From positions 1 to 27,581 of IMG/VR virus record IMGVR_UViG_3300003321_000079: a stretch of 27,581 nucleotides of DNA; one strand, given 5' to 3'. A program made the position numbers and the translations under genes. This DNA comes from a virus. Of the stretch, positions 14,640 to 21,576 are shown piece after piece (position 1 is the first letter of the stretch; each line of letters opens with the position of its first letter). Under the pieces are notes generated by a model. It saw only the letters and a list, made by a program, of their open reading frames with translations, was not told the origin of the DNA and did no database searches.

Positions 14640-16906
14640 TGCGCAGGCATCATGGGTTTATTCGAGGGATGGTCTAATTCGACTTTCCGCATCATGTGGT
14701 CACGGGTTTTCATCTGGTGTTCGTGGTGATGAATGATGCTGGTCTTCAATGAGTCGTAGACGTTATTCGTGTGATTGATCATCTGGACGGTATTGGAATC
14801 CAGGTCGGCTTTGTATTTCTCAAGTACTGCGTCACGGACAGATATTTCGTTCTTGAGCAAGGAGTCGAGCTTTTGCAGTTGTCCCTGAATCTGGCTGGTG
14901 ACGATTTCAACCATCCGGTCCTTATTCTCAGAATCGGAGGCGAGCTTAATCTTGAGGACTTCGATTTCTTGACCAATCTGCTCAATCTGAGCTTGACGGA
15001 TGGAGTCTTGCTGTTTGAACTGCAATTCCATGGCTTTAGCTTGATTGGCCATATCAGTCTTGTATTTCTCCGACTGCCTCTTCCCTTGCTCAATCTGCAT
15101 CTGAGCTTGTAAGGCCATTTCTTCAGGAGACGGCCCTTGAGGCGGTGCCGGCGGTGCTCGGGACGGATCAGAAAAGAATTCGTCCGCGTTCTTAAAGCCA
15201 TTGATATGGGCTTTCTTCTTTAACGCGTTGTAGATGTTTTCAGGCTTGACCAATACGCCTAAGCCGCCGTTCTGAGCGAGATTGGTTTGATCGGTGATGA
15301 TCGAGTTAATCGCAATCAACTGTTGGTCCTTCGAAGCTGATCCCAGACCAACCGATACCGTCATGTTGGTACGTTGTCTCCATTCCCTCGGATCAACCTC
15401 GACCCAATTGTTCTTGAGCTTCACGACTTCGGGAATGTTCTGATACTTCGAGGCGAGTTCATGAATGTCCATGAACAACTGCTTAACTCCCGTCTCGGCG
15501 AAGATTCTCGCAATCATCTCTACACGCTGTTGGGCGGCACTCAAAAGCCCTTGGACAGCGGGAATGTTGGCTTCCTTCAGAATATCGGCGTTAAGACCTT
15601 GGAATTGCTTGCCGACGCCTGTACGCGTTTCTTTAACCTCATCCAAGTACGAAATCATGTTGAACGCTTCCGTGGGTAACGGAGGCGGAACGATGGGCAT
15701 TAGATTTTGCCCGGGTGAATCCATGGTTCTCACCACACCACCCGGACGACGGGTTAGCAGATCGTCGAGATTCACTCGGCCATCCTGCGCTCCGATCATG
15801 GAATTATTGTTGAGATATAGATTGTCTAGAATCTGCCGCCAGATCGTAGATTTGATCAGCTGTAGATCACGGACAAGATCGGCAATCGAGAGACCAAAGA
15901 ACTTGTGCGTTAAGATGATTGGAGTGAGAGAGCAGAACGGAATCCTATCCGTTTCCTCGTTATCCAAAATCTCATTACCCGCCATCGTAACTTTACGCAG
16001 TTCCGCCTTCCCATCGCCGTCATAGTCGACTTTGATGTAACACTCATAGACCCATACTTCACGCATGGACTTGTCTTGAGTTGAACTGACGTTATTACTC
16101 AACTCATCGGTGATATTTCGACGAGCAATGTATTCGGCTTCGGTATTGATGTGATCGTCAGACGGGAGACTTTTGACGGTCGCCTCGTCATATCCCATCT
16201 CAAGCAAGTCTGAAATCGTCTTCTTACTGCGGTGAGCCGTGAAGAACGCTTTCTTCGGATCGGGAGACTTGGCTTTACTGGTAATCAAGAACTCTTCAGG
16301 TGGAACGTTATCAATCACGATGTCGTGAGAGACACGGTTACGCCTAAAGACCGCATCATGGACCTTGACCGGAAGTTGCTGGCCCATTACTTCTACGGTG
16401 ATCATTCGCTCGGAATGAGCAGTCGCTTCTAGTTCAGGGTCGCTCAGGAGAATCGTCCATTCCCCGTCTGTTAACCCTTGGTATTCCTCCCGGCTACTTT
16501 CTTCCTTCTTTTCACAGTAGGGCTTGATAATCCCGTTCTTCTGAAGCAGAGCATCTTTAAACCACGTGTAGAGGATTAAGAAACCTTCGTTCTTCTTGTA
16601 GAAGATGTAATTGCAATAATCGGTCTCTTGCTCAGCCTGCGGTTCGTCTTCCACACCTACCGGATCGAACTCAACGGCTTTGTCGCCAGACGAGAAGATG
16701 CGCATAAGAGACGGCATGATCCATTCGATTGTCTCCGCGACTTCTCTAGAGACAACAGACGACCGACCTTCCATCTCGTTACCAAACGGCTCGCCTAAGT
16801 AGTAATCCATCGCCTGGGCGCGCTGATTGGATAAGTCGCCACCCATGTAGCCCATCGCAGAACGTATCTCTGCGTTAACGATGGCTTTTAATTCTGTATC
16901 TTCCAT
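14636..16906 (-). CDS. Portal protein (756 aa)
   Basis: A large portal of the short-tailed-phage type. The N-terminus reads AIVNAEIRSAMGYMGGDLSN, followed by MDYYLGEPFGNEMEGRSSVV and VAETIEWIMPSLMRIFSSGD, the canonical opening of this family. The middle contains CSLTPIILTHKFFGLSIADL and ETRTGVGKQFQGLNADIL (portal clip and stem regions). The last 180 residues are Gln/Lys-rich coiled coil (MALQAQMQIEQGKRQSEKY) ending HPSNKPMMPAQ, resembling the barrel extension of long portals. It forms the dodecameric DNA channel at one capsid vertex. The start shares a base with the stop of a tiny upstream gene. Confidence 0.88.
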   Translation of the reverse strand: MEDTELKAIVNAEIRSAMGYMGGDLSNQRAQAMDYYLGEPFGNEMEGRSSVVSREVAETIEWIMPSLMRIFSSGDKAVEFDPVGVEDEPQAEQETDYCNYIFYKKNEGFLILYTWFKDALLQKNGIIKPYCEKKEESSREEYQGLTDGEWTILLSDPELEATAHSERMITVEVMGQQLPVKVHDAVFRRNRVSHDIVIDNVPPEEFLITSKAKSPDPKKAFFTAHRSKKTISDLLEMGYDEATVKSLPSDDHINTEAEYIARRNITDELSNNVSSTQDKSMREVWVYECYIKVDYDGDGKAELRKVTMAGNEILDNEETDRIPFCSLTPIILTHKFFGLSIADLVRDLQLIKSTIWRQILDNLYLNNNSMIGAQDGRVNLDDLLTRRPGGVVRTMDSPGQNLMPIVPPPLPTEAFNMISYLDEVKETRTGVGKQFQGLNADILKEANIPAVQGLLSAAQQRVEMIARIFAETGVKQLFMDIHELASKYQNIPEVVKLKNNWVEVDPREWRQRTNMTVSVGLGSASKDQQLIAINSIITDQTNLAQNGGLGVLVKPENIYNALKKKAHINGFKNADEFFSDPSRAPPAPPQGPSPEEMALQAQMQIEQGKRQSEKYKTDMANQAKAMELQFKQQDSIRQAQIEQIGQEIEVLKIKLASDSENKDRMVEIVTSQIQGQLQKLDSLLKNEISVRDAVLEKYKADLDSNTVQMINHTNNVYDSLKTSIIHHHEHQMKTRDHMMRKVELDHPSNKPMMPAQ

Positions 16907-17019
16907 TATTTGGGCTTAGGTCCGGGTTTTTTGCGCTGTTCCAATACTTCGACTCTGGCGAGGAGGTCTTTTACTAATTGCTCTAGTTCTTTCACCTTCT
17001 GCTGTAAAACTATGCTCAT
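16906..17019 (-). CDS. Tiny coiled-coil protein between terminase and portal (37 aa)
   Basis: A 38-codon frame linked to both neighbours: its ATG overlaps the terminase stop as ATGA, and its TAA overlaps the portal ATG. The product is one heptad-patterned helix (LQQKVKELEQLVKDLLARVE) with a basic, proline-rich tail ending KKPGPKPK. The perfect two-sided coupling and clear coiled-coil pattern make it a likely real gene. It could be a packaging accessory; its function is unknown. Confidence 0.65.
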   Translation of the reverse strand: MSIVLQQKVKELEQLVKDLLARVEVLEQRKKPGPKPK

Positions 17020-18398
17020 ACGACCCACTGAGTGTTAATTTTCAACTTTGACTTGCTCCAGGTCGGTGCGGTCATGTTGTTGGCGAAAAGTCTTGTGCCT
17101 ACGTATTGGAGCGCATCATGGACATGGGAATATTGATTCTTGTCTGGCTTATCAACGTAACGTTCTTTGGACGTCTGCAAGCGCCTGAACTGATAGCCGC
17201 CTTGAAAGCCTTTTCTGAGCATCTTGCAGTCAGGATGCAGCATGAACGCCGATTTACCCTCCCTGAGTAGACCGAGCTGCTTCTTGACCGATTCAATGCG
17301 AATCGTTGGCGTCTGTTCACCAGAGCTAATGTTTATCCCCTTGGCTTGGAGTATTTGAAAGCAGGTTTTCTCATCAGTCTGGGATTTCTGACTACCTGCA
17401 GGATCGCCGTAGTCGGTAAATTGAAAGCCAGGGAATTTCTGATTAGAGAAAACAATTACTTCGTCGGAGAATCGATCAGCGCCCATCTGATCTGACGTTA
17501 GCTCTGATCGAACTAACCATCTTCCCGATGTCGTTAACTGTGTGAACACACAGGACGGGGTTAAGCCAAAATCCCACCCACGTAGAATGGGAAGATTTTT
17601 ATCAAACTCGAATTCACCACAATGGATATTGTCGTTATATTCTGGATAGACCGGCTTCCCGTCTACGACGAACCCATACTCTCCCTTGACGTAAACTTTC
17701 GTAGCTTCTGCGTCCATACCATTGGCTAAATTTTCATAGTAGCCAACAGGCAGATTTGATTTGTTCTCAGCCTCATGGCTTAAGCCAGAGGGCTGCTTGA
17801 AAATCTTGGCATTGTCTGGACGCTTTTCCTCGAAAAGCTTGTACCACCATGAATCGTTATCAGGTGGATTTGTATCCATGAAAATGCCGAACCAAGTAGG
17901 TCCGCCATTTAATTTACTTGGGTATCTACCGACTCTACCCTGCAAGGCCTGGATGATTGTCCAGGGTATTTCTCTGGCTTCGTTTACCCAGGCACCCGTT
18001 AATTCAAGACTTAGGAGGTTGTCTACCTGATCTGGTCTATCGAGTGCCCTGAATAGGACTTCTATTTCAGTGTTCTCAAACTTGCTAATCACATAGGTGT
18101 GATCGGTAGATTTCCAATCTCCGAAATGCGCCGGAGGAAGCCATTGGAAAAACGTCTTTATGCTAGTGTCTTTAAGCTGCTGATAGGTATTTCGTATAAC
18201 CGCCCAACGAGTACGTCTTACCCCATCAGGTCCAGGAATTTGCCTCATGGACCTGCTTAGGAGTTCTGCAACACATCCAGATGATTTCCCTGATCCAAAT
18301 GGACCCATCAGCCCACGGATAAAATCATCCGATAAGCTGAATTGCTTGATAGTAGGAACATCTCGATAGCTGTACTTAATTATTAATTCTTGGCTCAT
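17016..18398 (-). CDS. terL: Terminase large subunit (460 aa)
   Basis: DNA-packaging motor and nuclease. Walker A is GPFGSGKS at residues 32-39. The Walker B/catalytic segment is SLELTGAWVNEARE (130-143). The motif TNPPD is at 176-180. The RNase H-like nuclease domain has acidic residues in GWDFG (D276) and TDYGDPAG (D329, D332), with a third in HVHDALQYVGTRLF near the C-terminus. Length is normal for the family. Its start overlaps the small-subunit stop by 4 bases. It docks on the portal and cuts and pumps the genome. Confidence 0.93.
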   Translation of the reverse strand: MSQELIIKYSYRDVPTIKQFSLSDDFIRGLMGPFGSGKSSGCVAELLSRSMRQIPGPDGVRRTRWAVIRNTYQQLKDTSIKTFFQWLPPAHFGDWKSTDHTYVISKFENTEIEVLFRALDRPDQVDNLLSLELTGAWVNEAREIPWTIIQALQGRVGRYPSKLNGGPTWFGIFMDTNPPDNDSWWYKLFEEKRPDNAKIFKQPSGLSHEAENKSNLPVGYYENLANGMDAEATKVYVKGEYGFVVDGKPVYPEYNDNIHCGEFEFDKNLPILRGWDFGLTPSCVFTQLTTSGRWLVRSELTSDQMGADRFSDEVIVFSNQKFPGFQFTDYGDPAGSQKSQTDEKTCFQILQAKGINISSGEQTPTIRIESVKKQLGLLREGKSAFMLHPDCKMLRKGFQGGYQFRRLQTSKERYVDKPDKNQYSHVHDALQYVGTRLFANNMTAPTWSKSKLKINTQWVV

Positions 18399-18646
18399 CC
18401 CTCAATCACAAACTTAACGGGGATTGCCCCACCGGCTGGTCCAGATATTTCCTGTACTGGTTTACCGTATCCACGGTCTAACAGGGCTTGCGCTGCGCTT
18501 ACAGATGCTTTCGCATTGTCTGAATGCATCCAAAACGCAAGTCTCTCTATGGCTTCTTTTGAATGCTCTCTTGCAAGGCGCTTTAATTCTTCGTTCTCTT
18601 TAGGTCTGCCGCCGGGGTTACCTGATTCCCCCTTCTTGAAGGCCAC
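18395..18646 (-). CDS. Small terminase-like protein with FKKGESGNPGGRPK N-terminus (83 aa)
   Basis: Residues 3-16 (FKKGESGNPGGRPK) match the N-terminus of DUF5681-type proteins, usually found immediately before terminase large subunits. The rest is helical (ELKRLAREHSKEAIERLAFW, then ALLDRGYGKPVQEI), as in DNA-recognition subunits. It overlaps the large subunit by 4 bases. AGGAAG precedes the ATG by 6 bases. Likely role: recognising phage DNA for packaging. At 83 residues it is shorter than most small subunits. Confidence 0.7.
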   Translation of the reverse strand: MAFKKGESGNPGGRPKENEELKRLAREHSKEAIERLAFWMHSDNAKASVSAAQALLDRGYGKPVQEISGPAGGAIPVKFVIEG

Positions 18647-18676
18647 TGTTATCTTCCTGTTCTCAATTAGCGATTG

Positions 18677-18862
18677 TTAATAAAACTTCATGTTTGAAGT
18701 CTGCGATTCTCTGACCTGGGCGGCGACGTTCTGTTGATACCATTCGTCGTAGCTCATGGCTTGATTACCGCTGCTTTGCGTTTCGATGACGTAATCCTGG
18801 TATGCCTTATTCAGATTGGCATTTACCGGATTACCCTGTTGAGTTCTGCTGTCGTAAGCCAT
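18677..18862 (-). CDS. Hypothetical protein upstream of terminase (61 aa)
   Basis: A polar, Gln/Asn/Tyr-rich protein beginning MAYDSRTQQGNPVNANLNKA, with SYDEWYQQNVAAQVRESQ in the middle. No membrane segment or known motif. Its ATG directly follows the TAA of the preceding gene, and 30 bases separate its end from the terminase small gene. Sits in the set of small late genes that precede packaging genes; role unknown. Confidence 0.6.
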   Translation of the reverse strand: MAYDSRTQQGNPVNANLNKAYQDYVIETQSSGNQAMSYDEWYQQNVAAQVRESQTSNMKFY

Positions 18863-19078
18863 TTAGCAACCCTTCTTACCTTTTCCCTTGCCTTTCTTCT
18901 TCATGTCATCTCCAATGATTTGTAACCACTCGTCGAAAAACAATCTCGTTCGGAACTCTCTATAGAGATCGAGCCAATACAGATATAACTGCTCTGCCTT
19001 TTCTACTTCTAAGTCGGTCACGCTAAAATTTAAGTCGGTAACCGAGTTTATATTCCGGGCTTTGGTCCGTACTGCCAT
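18863..19078 (-). CDS. Hypothetical protein with lysine/glycine-rich tail ending in Cys (71 aa)
   Basis: Begins MAVRTKARNINSVTDLNFSV and continues with an aromatic helical segment (AEQLYLYWLDLYREFRTRL). The C-terminus is MKKKGKGKGKKGC. ATG at 19078 has AGGTG upstream; a GTG at 19084 is the alternative. The tail contains its own ATG (18904) preceded by GGAG, so a 13-aa basic peptide may also be made. It overlaps the 104-aa gene by 56 bases in another frame. Function not recognised. Confidence 0.55.
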   Translation of the reverse strand: MAVRTKARNINSVTDLNFSVTDLEVEKAEQLYLYWLDLYREFRTRLFFDEWLQIIGDDMKKKGKGKGKKGC

Positions 19079-19337
19079 TGACACCTAGACTCAATAATCC
19101 GCCCATTAAGGGGTATTGGGCGTTTAGGTTGTAATTACCGTTGAAGCCTACGTTGCCGTTGAACATTCCAGTCCCCATGGGATGATGGAAGTTGAGACCT
19201 CTTAATCCAATGTGAAAATCTGACTGAGGATTGTTTACTGAATTCAAAATGTCGTCTAAACGCTTACGGTGTTGATTCAGACCGAATGGGTCTAAGCTGT
19301 CTTCACCGAGTGGAAGCGAGTTAGGATCGAAGTCCAT
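19023..19337 (-). CDS. Small beta-rich protein with outer-membrane-like C-terminal signature (104 aa)
   Basis: The N-terminal half is polar (PNSLPLGEDSLDPFGLNQHR). The C-terminal half consists of short alternating strands, NGNVGFNGNYNLNAQYP, GGLLSLGVNGSTDQSP and EYKLGYRLKF. The final ten residues end in Phe with Leu, Tyr, Leu and Tyr at positions -3, -5, -7 and -9, the pattern of the C-terminal signal of outer membrane beta-barrels. There is no signal peptide, so membrane insertion is not shown; a small virion beta-domain is the alternative. The ATG follows the 13-aa peptide stop by one base. Confidence 0.6.
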   Translation of the reverse strand: MDFDPNSLPLGEDSLDPFGLNQHRKRLDDILNSVNNPQSDFHIGLRGLNFHHPMGTGMFNGNVGFNGNYNLNAQYPLMGGLLSLGVNGSTDQSPEYKLGYRLKF

Positions 19338-19338
19338 C

Positions 19339-19380
19339 TCAGCACTTCTTAGGCGGTTTCTTGCCTTTGGATTTCTTCAC
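19339..19380 (-). CDS. Possible 13-aa basic peptide ending in Cys
   Basis: A GTG-start frame (GTG read as Met, then KKSKGKKPPKKC) whose start overlaps the stop of the glycine-rich gene as GTGA and whose stop lies one base before the next ATG. AAGG is 8 bases upstream of the GTG. It closely resembles the 13-residue end of the 71-aa gene nearby. Very short, so coding status is uncertain. Confidence 0.35.
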   Translation of the reverse strand: MKKSKGKKPPKKC

Positions 19381-19583
19381 GGATTTGCCTTCTTTGGTTT
19401 ATCAAAACTACCGCCGCCTCCACCACCGCCGCCATAACCAATGGTTGTAACTTGAACGAAACCGCTAAATCCTTCGGACTTATTCCAAGTACCGTTTGAA
19501 CTGAAGGACGCAGTGTGTTTTGGGGCGATGCAATAACCAAGGCGGATAAGAAAATTCCCTACAATCGCCTGAAGCTTTTGCAT
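19377..19583 (-). CDS. Stand-alone glycine-rich module (68 aa)
   Basis: Starts MQKLQAIVGNFLIRLGYCIA, then TASFSSNGTWNKSEGFSG, FVQVTTIGYGGGGGGGGSF and a basic end KPKKANP. The SFSSNGTWNK and following V-strand plus poly-Gly are the opening of the same Gly-rich adhesin domain found in the tail fibre at the left end, here without a fibre. GAGGA lies 3-4 bases before the ATG, directly after a terminator. It may be a small virion component or a fragment of an adhesin; function unknown. Confidence 0.65.
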   Translation of the reverse strand: MQKLQAIVGNFLIRLGYCIAPKHTASFSSNGTWNKSEGFSGFVQVTTIGYGGGGGGGGSFDKPKKANP

Positions 19584-19597
19584 ATTTCCTCGTAAAT

Positions 19598-19622
19598 AAA
19601 AAAGCCCCCTTACTTCGGGGGC
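19598..19622 (-). terminator. Intrinsic terminator after the 101-aa gene
   Basis: On the minus strand a 6-bp GC stem (19617-19622 with 19604-19609) with a 7-base loop is followed by six T (19603-19598). It lies between the 101-aa gene and the glycine-rich gene. Part of the transcript must pass it to reach the head genes, which fits antitermination by the Q-like protein. Confidence 0.85.
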
Positions 19623-19677
19623 GTTAAGCTCATGTTGAGGGAGGGCCGATCTTTACCCATCGGCGGGGTGAAAATCC

Positions 19678-19983
19678 TTAAACCAGACGCTCAAGCTGAG
19701 AGACAAGATCGCTAATCTCTCCAATGTTTGCCTGCTTAGCGTCTTCAAGTCGCTGGAGTTCAGACACTAGACCAGCGCTTCCGATCTGGGCCACTTTGTT
19801 TACGTTTTCCGGAGATTCCCCATAAAGCTGTGCGCGAATTCTCTGAAGACGAGCTTTAATCGCAGCCAAGCTCTCGTTGGTGAGATTGCTTCGGCTCAAA
19901 AGACTCTGGATATCCGTTTGCTGTTTATCAGCAGCAATGATATTTGTGGAAGAGGCGTAACCGACAGACTGACCAACGTTCAT
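19678..19983 (-). CDS. Helical coiled-coil protein, first after the leader terminator (101 aa)
   Basis: Starts MNVGQSVGYASSTNIIAADK and is then almost all helical and Gln/Leu-rich (SLAAIKARLQRIRAQLYG, then LVSELQRLEDAKQANIGEI, ending LERLV). It has a strong ribosome site (AGGAG 5 bases before the ATG), just after the leader terminator, so it is probably a well-expressed late protein. No family recognised. Possible small head or assembly protein. Confidence 0.65.
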   Translation of the reverse strand: MNVGQSVGYASSTNIIAADKQQTDIQSLLSRSNLTNESLAAIKARLQRIRAQLYGESPENVNKVAQIGSAGLVSELQRLEDAKQANIGEISDLVSQLERLV

Positions 19984-20001
19984 GAAATCTCCTATGGAAA
20001 T

Positions 20002-20026
20002 AAAAAGGGCCTCACGATGGAGGCCC
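20002..20026 (-). terminator. Intrinsic terminator in the late leader
   Basis: Minus strand: a 7-bp stem (20020-20026 with 20007-20013), 6-base loop and TTTTT at 20006-20002. It lies between the promoter/tRNA-like leader and the first strong-RBS late gene, where a Q-controlled tR'-type terminator is expected. Confidence 0.85.
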
Positions 20027-20101
20027 CTTGGAATTGTAGGTGAATCGGCGCGCTCACCTGGGCGTTTCTAAATCGCGTATAGCGACCCACCGACTAAATA
20101 G

Positions 20102-20187
20102 GGGTGCTGGCCGGATTCGATACCGGCGTCGCCGCCGCATGGGTCGCGCCCAGACGCTCGGCCATGTTACGCCTACACCACAGCACC
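20102..20187 (-). tRNA. tRNA-like sequence in the late leader (atypical, no CCA encoded)
   Basis: Minus strand: a 7-bp acceptor-like helix (20181-20187 with 20103-20109), a D-arm-like GTGTAGGCGTAACAT, and a 5-bp T-arm-like helix (GCCGG/CCGGC) around TATCGAAT. Length of about 86 fits a class II tRNA. The T-loop has 8 instead of 7 bases, and no canonical 5-bp anticodon stem with a 7-base loop could be found, so no anticodon is assigned. The 3' end is C then CTA, not CCA. It may be a degenerate tRNA or another structured RNA. Confidence 0.45.
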
Positions 20188-20208
20188 TTGTGAACTATAA
20201 CCTAGCTG

Positions 20209-20433
20209 TTACTCCACTACCTCAAACGTCCAACTCGGAAAGGCTCTTACCTCTCCCGTATCGACTTTCACCATATATTCGCTGTAATCAGTTCGGTTCA
20301 TCAAACGAGATTCTGTATTAACAGAAGTATCATCTTGACGGAGAGCCCAGTCTTTTGAATGACAAAGGATGACTCCGGTTAAGCCGTTGTTGGCTCCCAT
20401 GATGAAGCGGATTTTGGTGCCTGGTTGGAGCAT
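20209..20433 (-). CDS. Small SH3-like barrel protein downstream of the late promoter (74 aa)
   Basis: Begins MLQPGTKIRFIMGANNGLTG, continues with VILCHSKDWALRQD and ends YMVKVDTGEVRAFPSWTFEV then VE. The strand-rich pattern with 'G.KIRF..G...G..G.V' and 'Y.VK.D.G....P...' is that of small SH3-like barrels found in phage and bacterial regulatory proteins. It is the first gene after the promoter at 20482-20509. The ribosome site is weak. Function unknown. Confidence 0.6.
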   Translation of the reverse strand: MLQPGTKIRFIMGANNGLTGVILCHSKDWALRQDDTSVNTESRLMNRTDYSEYMVKVDTGEVRAFPSWTFEVVE

Positions 20434-20481
20434 GGCTGGATAAACGCAGGGCGCAGTGACCCCTTCTTGAGTAGCAAATAT

Positions 20482-20509
20482 ATAATATTTCCCGAGTTGC
20501 GCAAGTCAA
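20482..20509 (-). promoter_or_regulatory. Candidate late promoter (sigma70-type)
   Basis: Minus strand: TTGACT (20509-20504), 16-base spacer, TATTAT (20487-20482), five of six matches at each box. It lies just after the Q-like antiterminator gene and reads into the late operon, like lambda pR'. Transcription would start near 20475. Confidence 0.7.
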
Positions 20510-20512
20510 AAA

Positions 20513-20544
20513 GTTCAGCTAAGCAGACTTTGGGTTCAGCTAAG
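20513..20544 (-). repeat. Two 11-bp direct repeats upstream of the late promoter
   Basis: CTTAGCTGAAC occurs twice on the minus strand (20544-20534 and 20523-20513), with starts exactly 21 bp apart, about two helical turns, ending 4 bases before the -35 box. The spacing and position suggest a binding site for a regulator, perhaps the Q-like protein or a repressor; this is inferred. Confidence 0.75.
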
Positions 20545-20557
20545 ACCGATTTATTTT

Positions 20558-21109
20558 TCAACTCGCCAATCTTTTCTTCAAAGCGTTAACCAAGATGTCT
20601 TCCCATTTATCGACAGTCTCGATTTGAAAGTCTCTGTATCGATCCGCCCACGTATCTGACCAGCTCGATTCAGAAACGCCTACGAGCCTCGCACGGTCAA
20701 CGCCTCTGATCTTTCGCTTGCCAGTACCATTACAACCATCACAAGTGATTACAGGGCCTGTCTCGGGCCTTACCTCGCCTCTTCCGTGGCACCATGTACA
20801 CGTGTGTGGATCGACTGCTTCGGTGAGAATGAGATAAGCCATGTTCAAGACAAAATCCGGCCGTGGATTTCTCCAATGAGAATTTGCTTTCTTGTACATG
20901 ATCGAGCGACGAATAGCTTTGGCACAATCCTCTGCAAGCTCTACCTGACCGCAATACTTAACCCGACCATAAAGGGCTACATCATGGACCCGGATAAGTC
21001 CTAGGGCTTGGCTGATGTCATTACACGTGAGAACCGGTATCCCACCAGGAGCCATATGAAATCTCTGCACTCGTGCGGTCAACATTCCTAACAGTTCTTG
21101 TGCTTGCAT
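20558..21109 (-). CDS. Q-like late antiterminator with DnaJ-type zinc finger (183 aa)
   Basis: CTWCHGRG (104-111) and CDGCNGTG (123-130) form two CxxCxGxG halves of a zinc finger, followed by RARLVGVSESSWSDTWADRY, a helix-rich end typical of phage Q antitermination proteins. Residues 24-50 (IPVLTCNDISQALGLIRVHD) form the N-terminal helical part. The ATG at 21109 is preferred (AAGGA 8 bases upstream); a GTG at 21136 would add nine residues. It ends 50-odd bases before the repeats and promoter, the classic Q/pR' arrangement. Inferred role: letting RNA polymerase read through the leader and late terminators. Confidence 0.8.
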   Translation of the reverse strand: MQAQELLGMLTARVQRFHMAPGGIPVLTCNDISQALGLIRVHDVALYGRVKYCGQVELAEDCAKAIRRSIMYKKANSHWRNPRPDFVLNMAYLILTEAVDPHTCTWCHGRGEVRPETGPVITCDGCNGTGKRKIRGVDRARLVGVSESSWSDTWADRYRDFQIETVDKWEDILVNALKKRLAS

Positions 21110-21154
21110 TGTCTGTTTCCTTGTTCCACGTTTCACAACTTTTAATGTGATGGA

Positions 21155-21376
21155 TTAACTTCTAAATTTCTTTATCGATTTGATGCATGATTTTGGAATG
21201 CAAAGCTGATCCATTACGTTTCCGTTCTGGGAAAAGCTCGTAGTGATAACCACGAAGTCCTTAGTCTCTTTTGCCAAATACCCACACGATTGAATTATGG
21301 CTGGCCCGTCATTCTCAACAGGACCCCAGCCCCTGGTAGATTTGGAATCTTCCCAAACAATTTTTACAGTCTTCAT
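21155..21376 (-). CDS. Small hypothetical protein (73 aa)
   Basis: Starts MKTVKIVWEDSKSTRGWGPV and ends MDQLCIPKSCIKSIKKFRS. The pattern is that of small beta-rich phage proteins: VKIVWEDS, then IIQSCGYLAKETKDFVVIT and IPKSCI. It overlaps the previous gene by 4 bases and leaves about 45 bases before the antiterminator start. No function recognised. Confidence 0.65.
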   Translation of the reverse strand: MKTVKIVWEDSKSTRGWGPVENDGPAIIQSCGYLAKETKDFVVITTSFSQNGNVMDQLCIPKSCIKSIKKFRS

Positions 21377-21576
21377 TTACTCGCCTCCAACGAACACTTA
21401 GCCCCGCAATAAACCTCCCGCTTAAGCGCGTTCCAATAGCTTGAGGAGGGATAGAAGACTCTCCTGTGTTCGTCGTAGCTGGAGAAGACAGGAGATTTGC
21501 ACACTGAGCATATCCATGATGGGTAGTCTCCTTGGTCGGGTAGTTGGTCTGTGTATGGCCAGGGTGGGTGGTTCAT
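21373..21576 (-). CDS. Small zinc-binding-like protein (67 aa)
   Basis: Four cysteines in two pairs are visible: ICSVCKSP (22-29) and EVYCGAKC (54-61), spaced like a small zinc ribbon. The N-terminus is proline-rich (MNHPPWPYTDQLPDQGDYPS). It overlaps both neighbours by 4 bases in the coupled chain of small genes. Function unknown. Confidence 0.65.
   Translation of the reverse strand: MNHPPWPYTDQLPDQGDYPSWICSVCKSPVFSSYDEHRRVFYPSSSYWNALKREVYCGAKCSLEASK

Noticed and set aside
20040-20101. Second structured RNA next to the leader tRNA-like sequence
   Set aside because: Only a 4-bp hairpin (TCGC/GCGA) and scattered GC pairs are visible; not enough for a call.
20379-20561. 60-codon minus-strand frame after the antiterminator
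   Set aside because: Starts with TTG, runs across the direct repeats and promoter, and has no protein-like features; the 74-aa gene at 20209-20433 explains the coding better.
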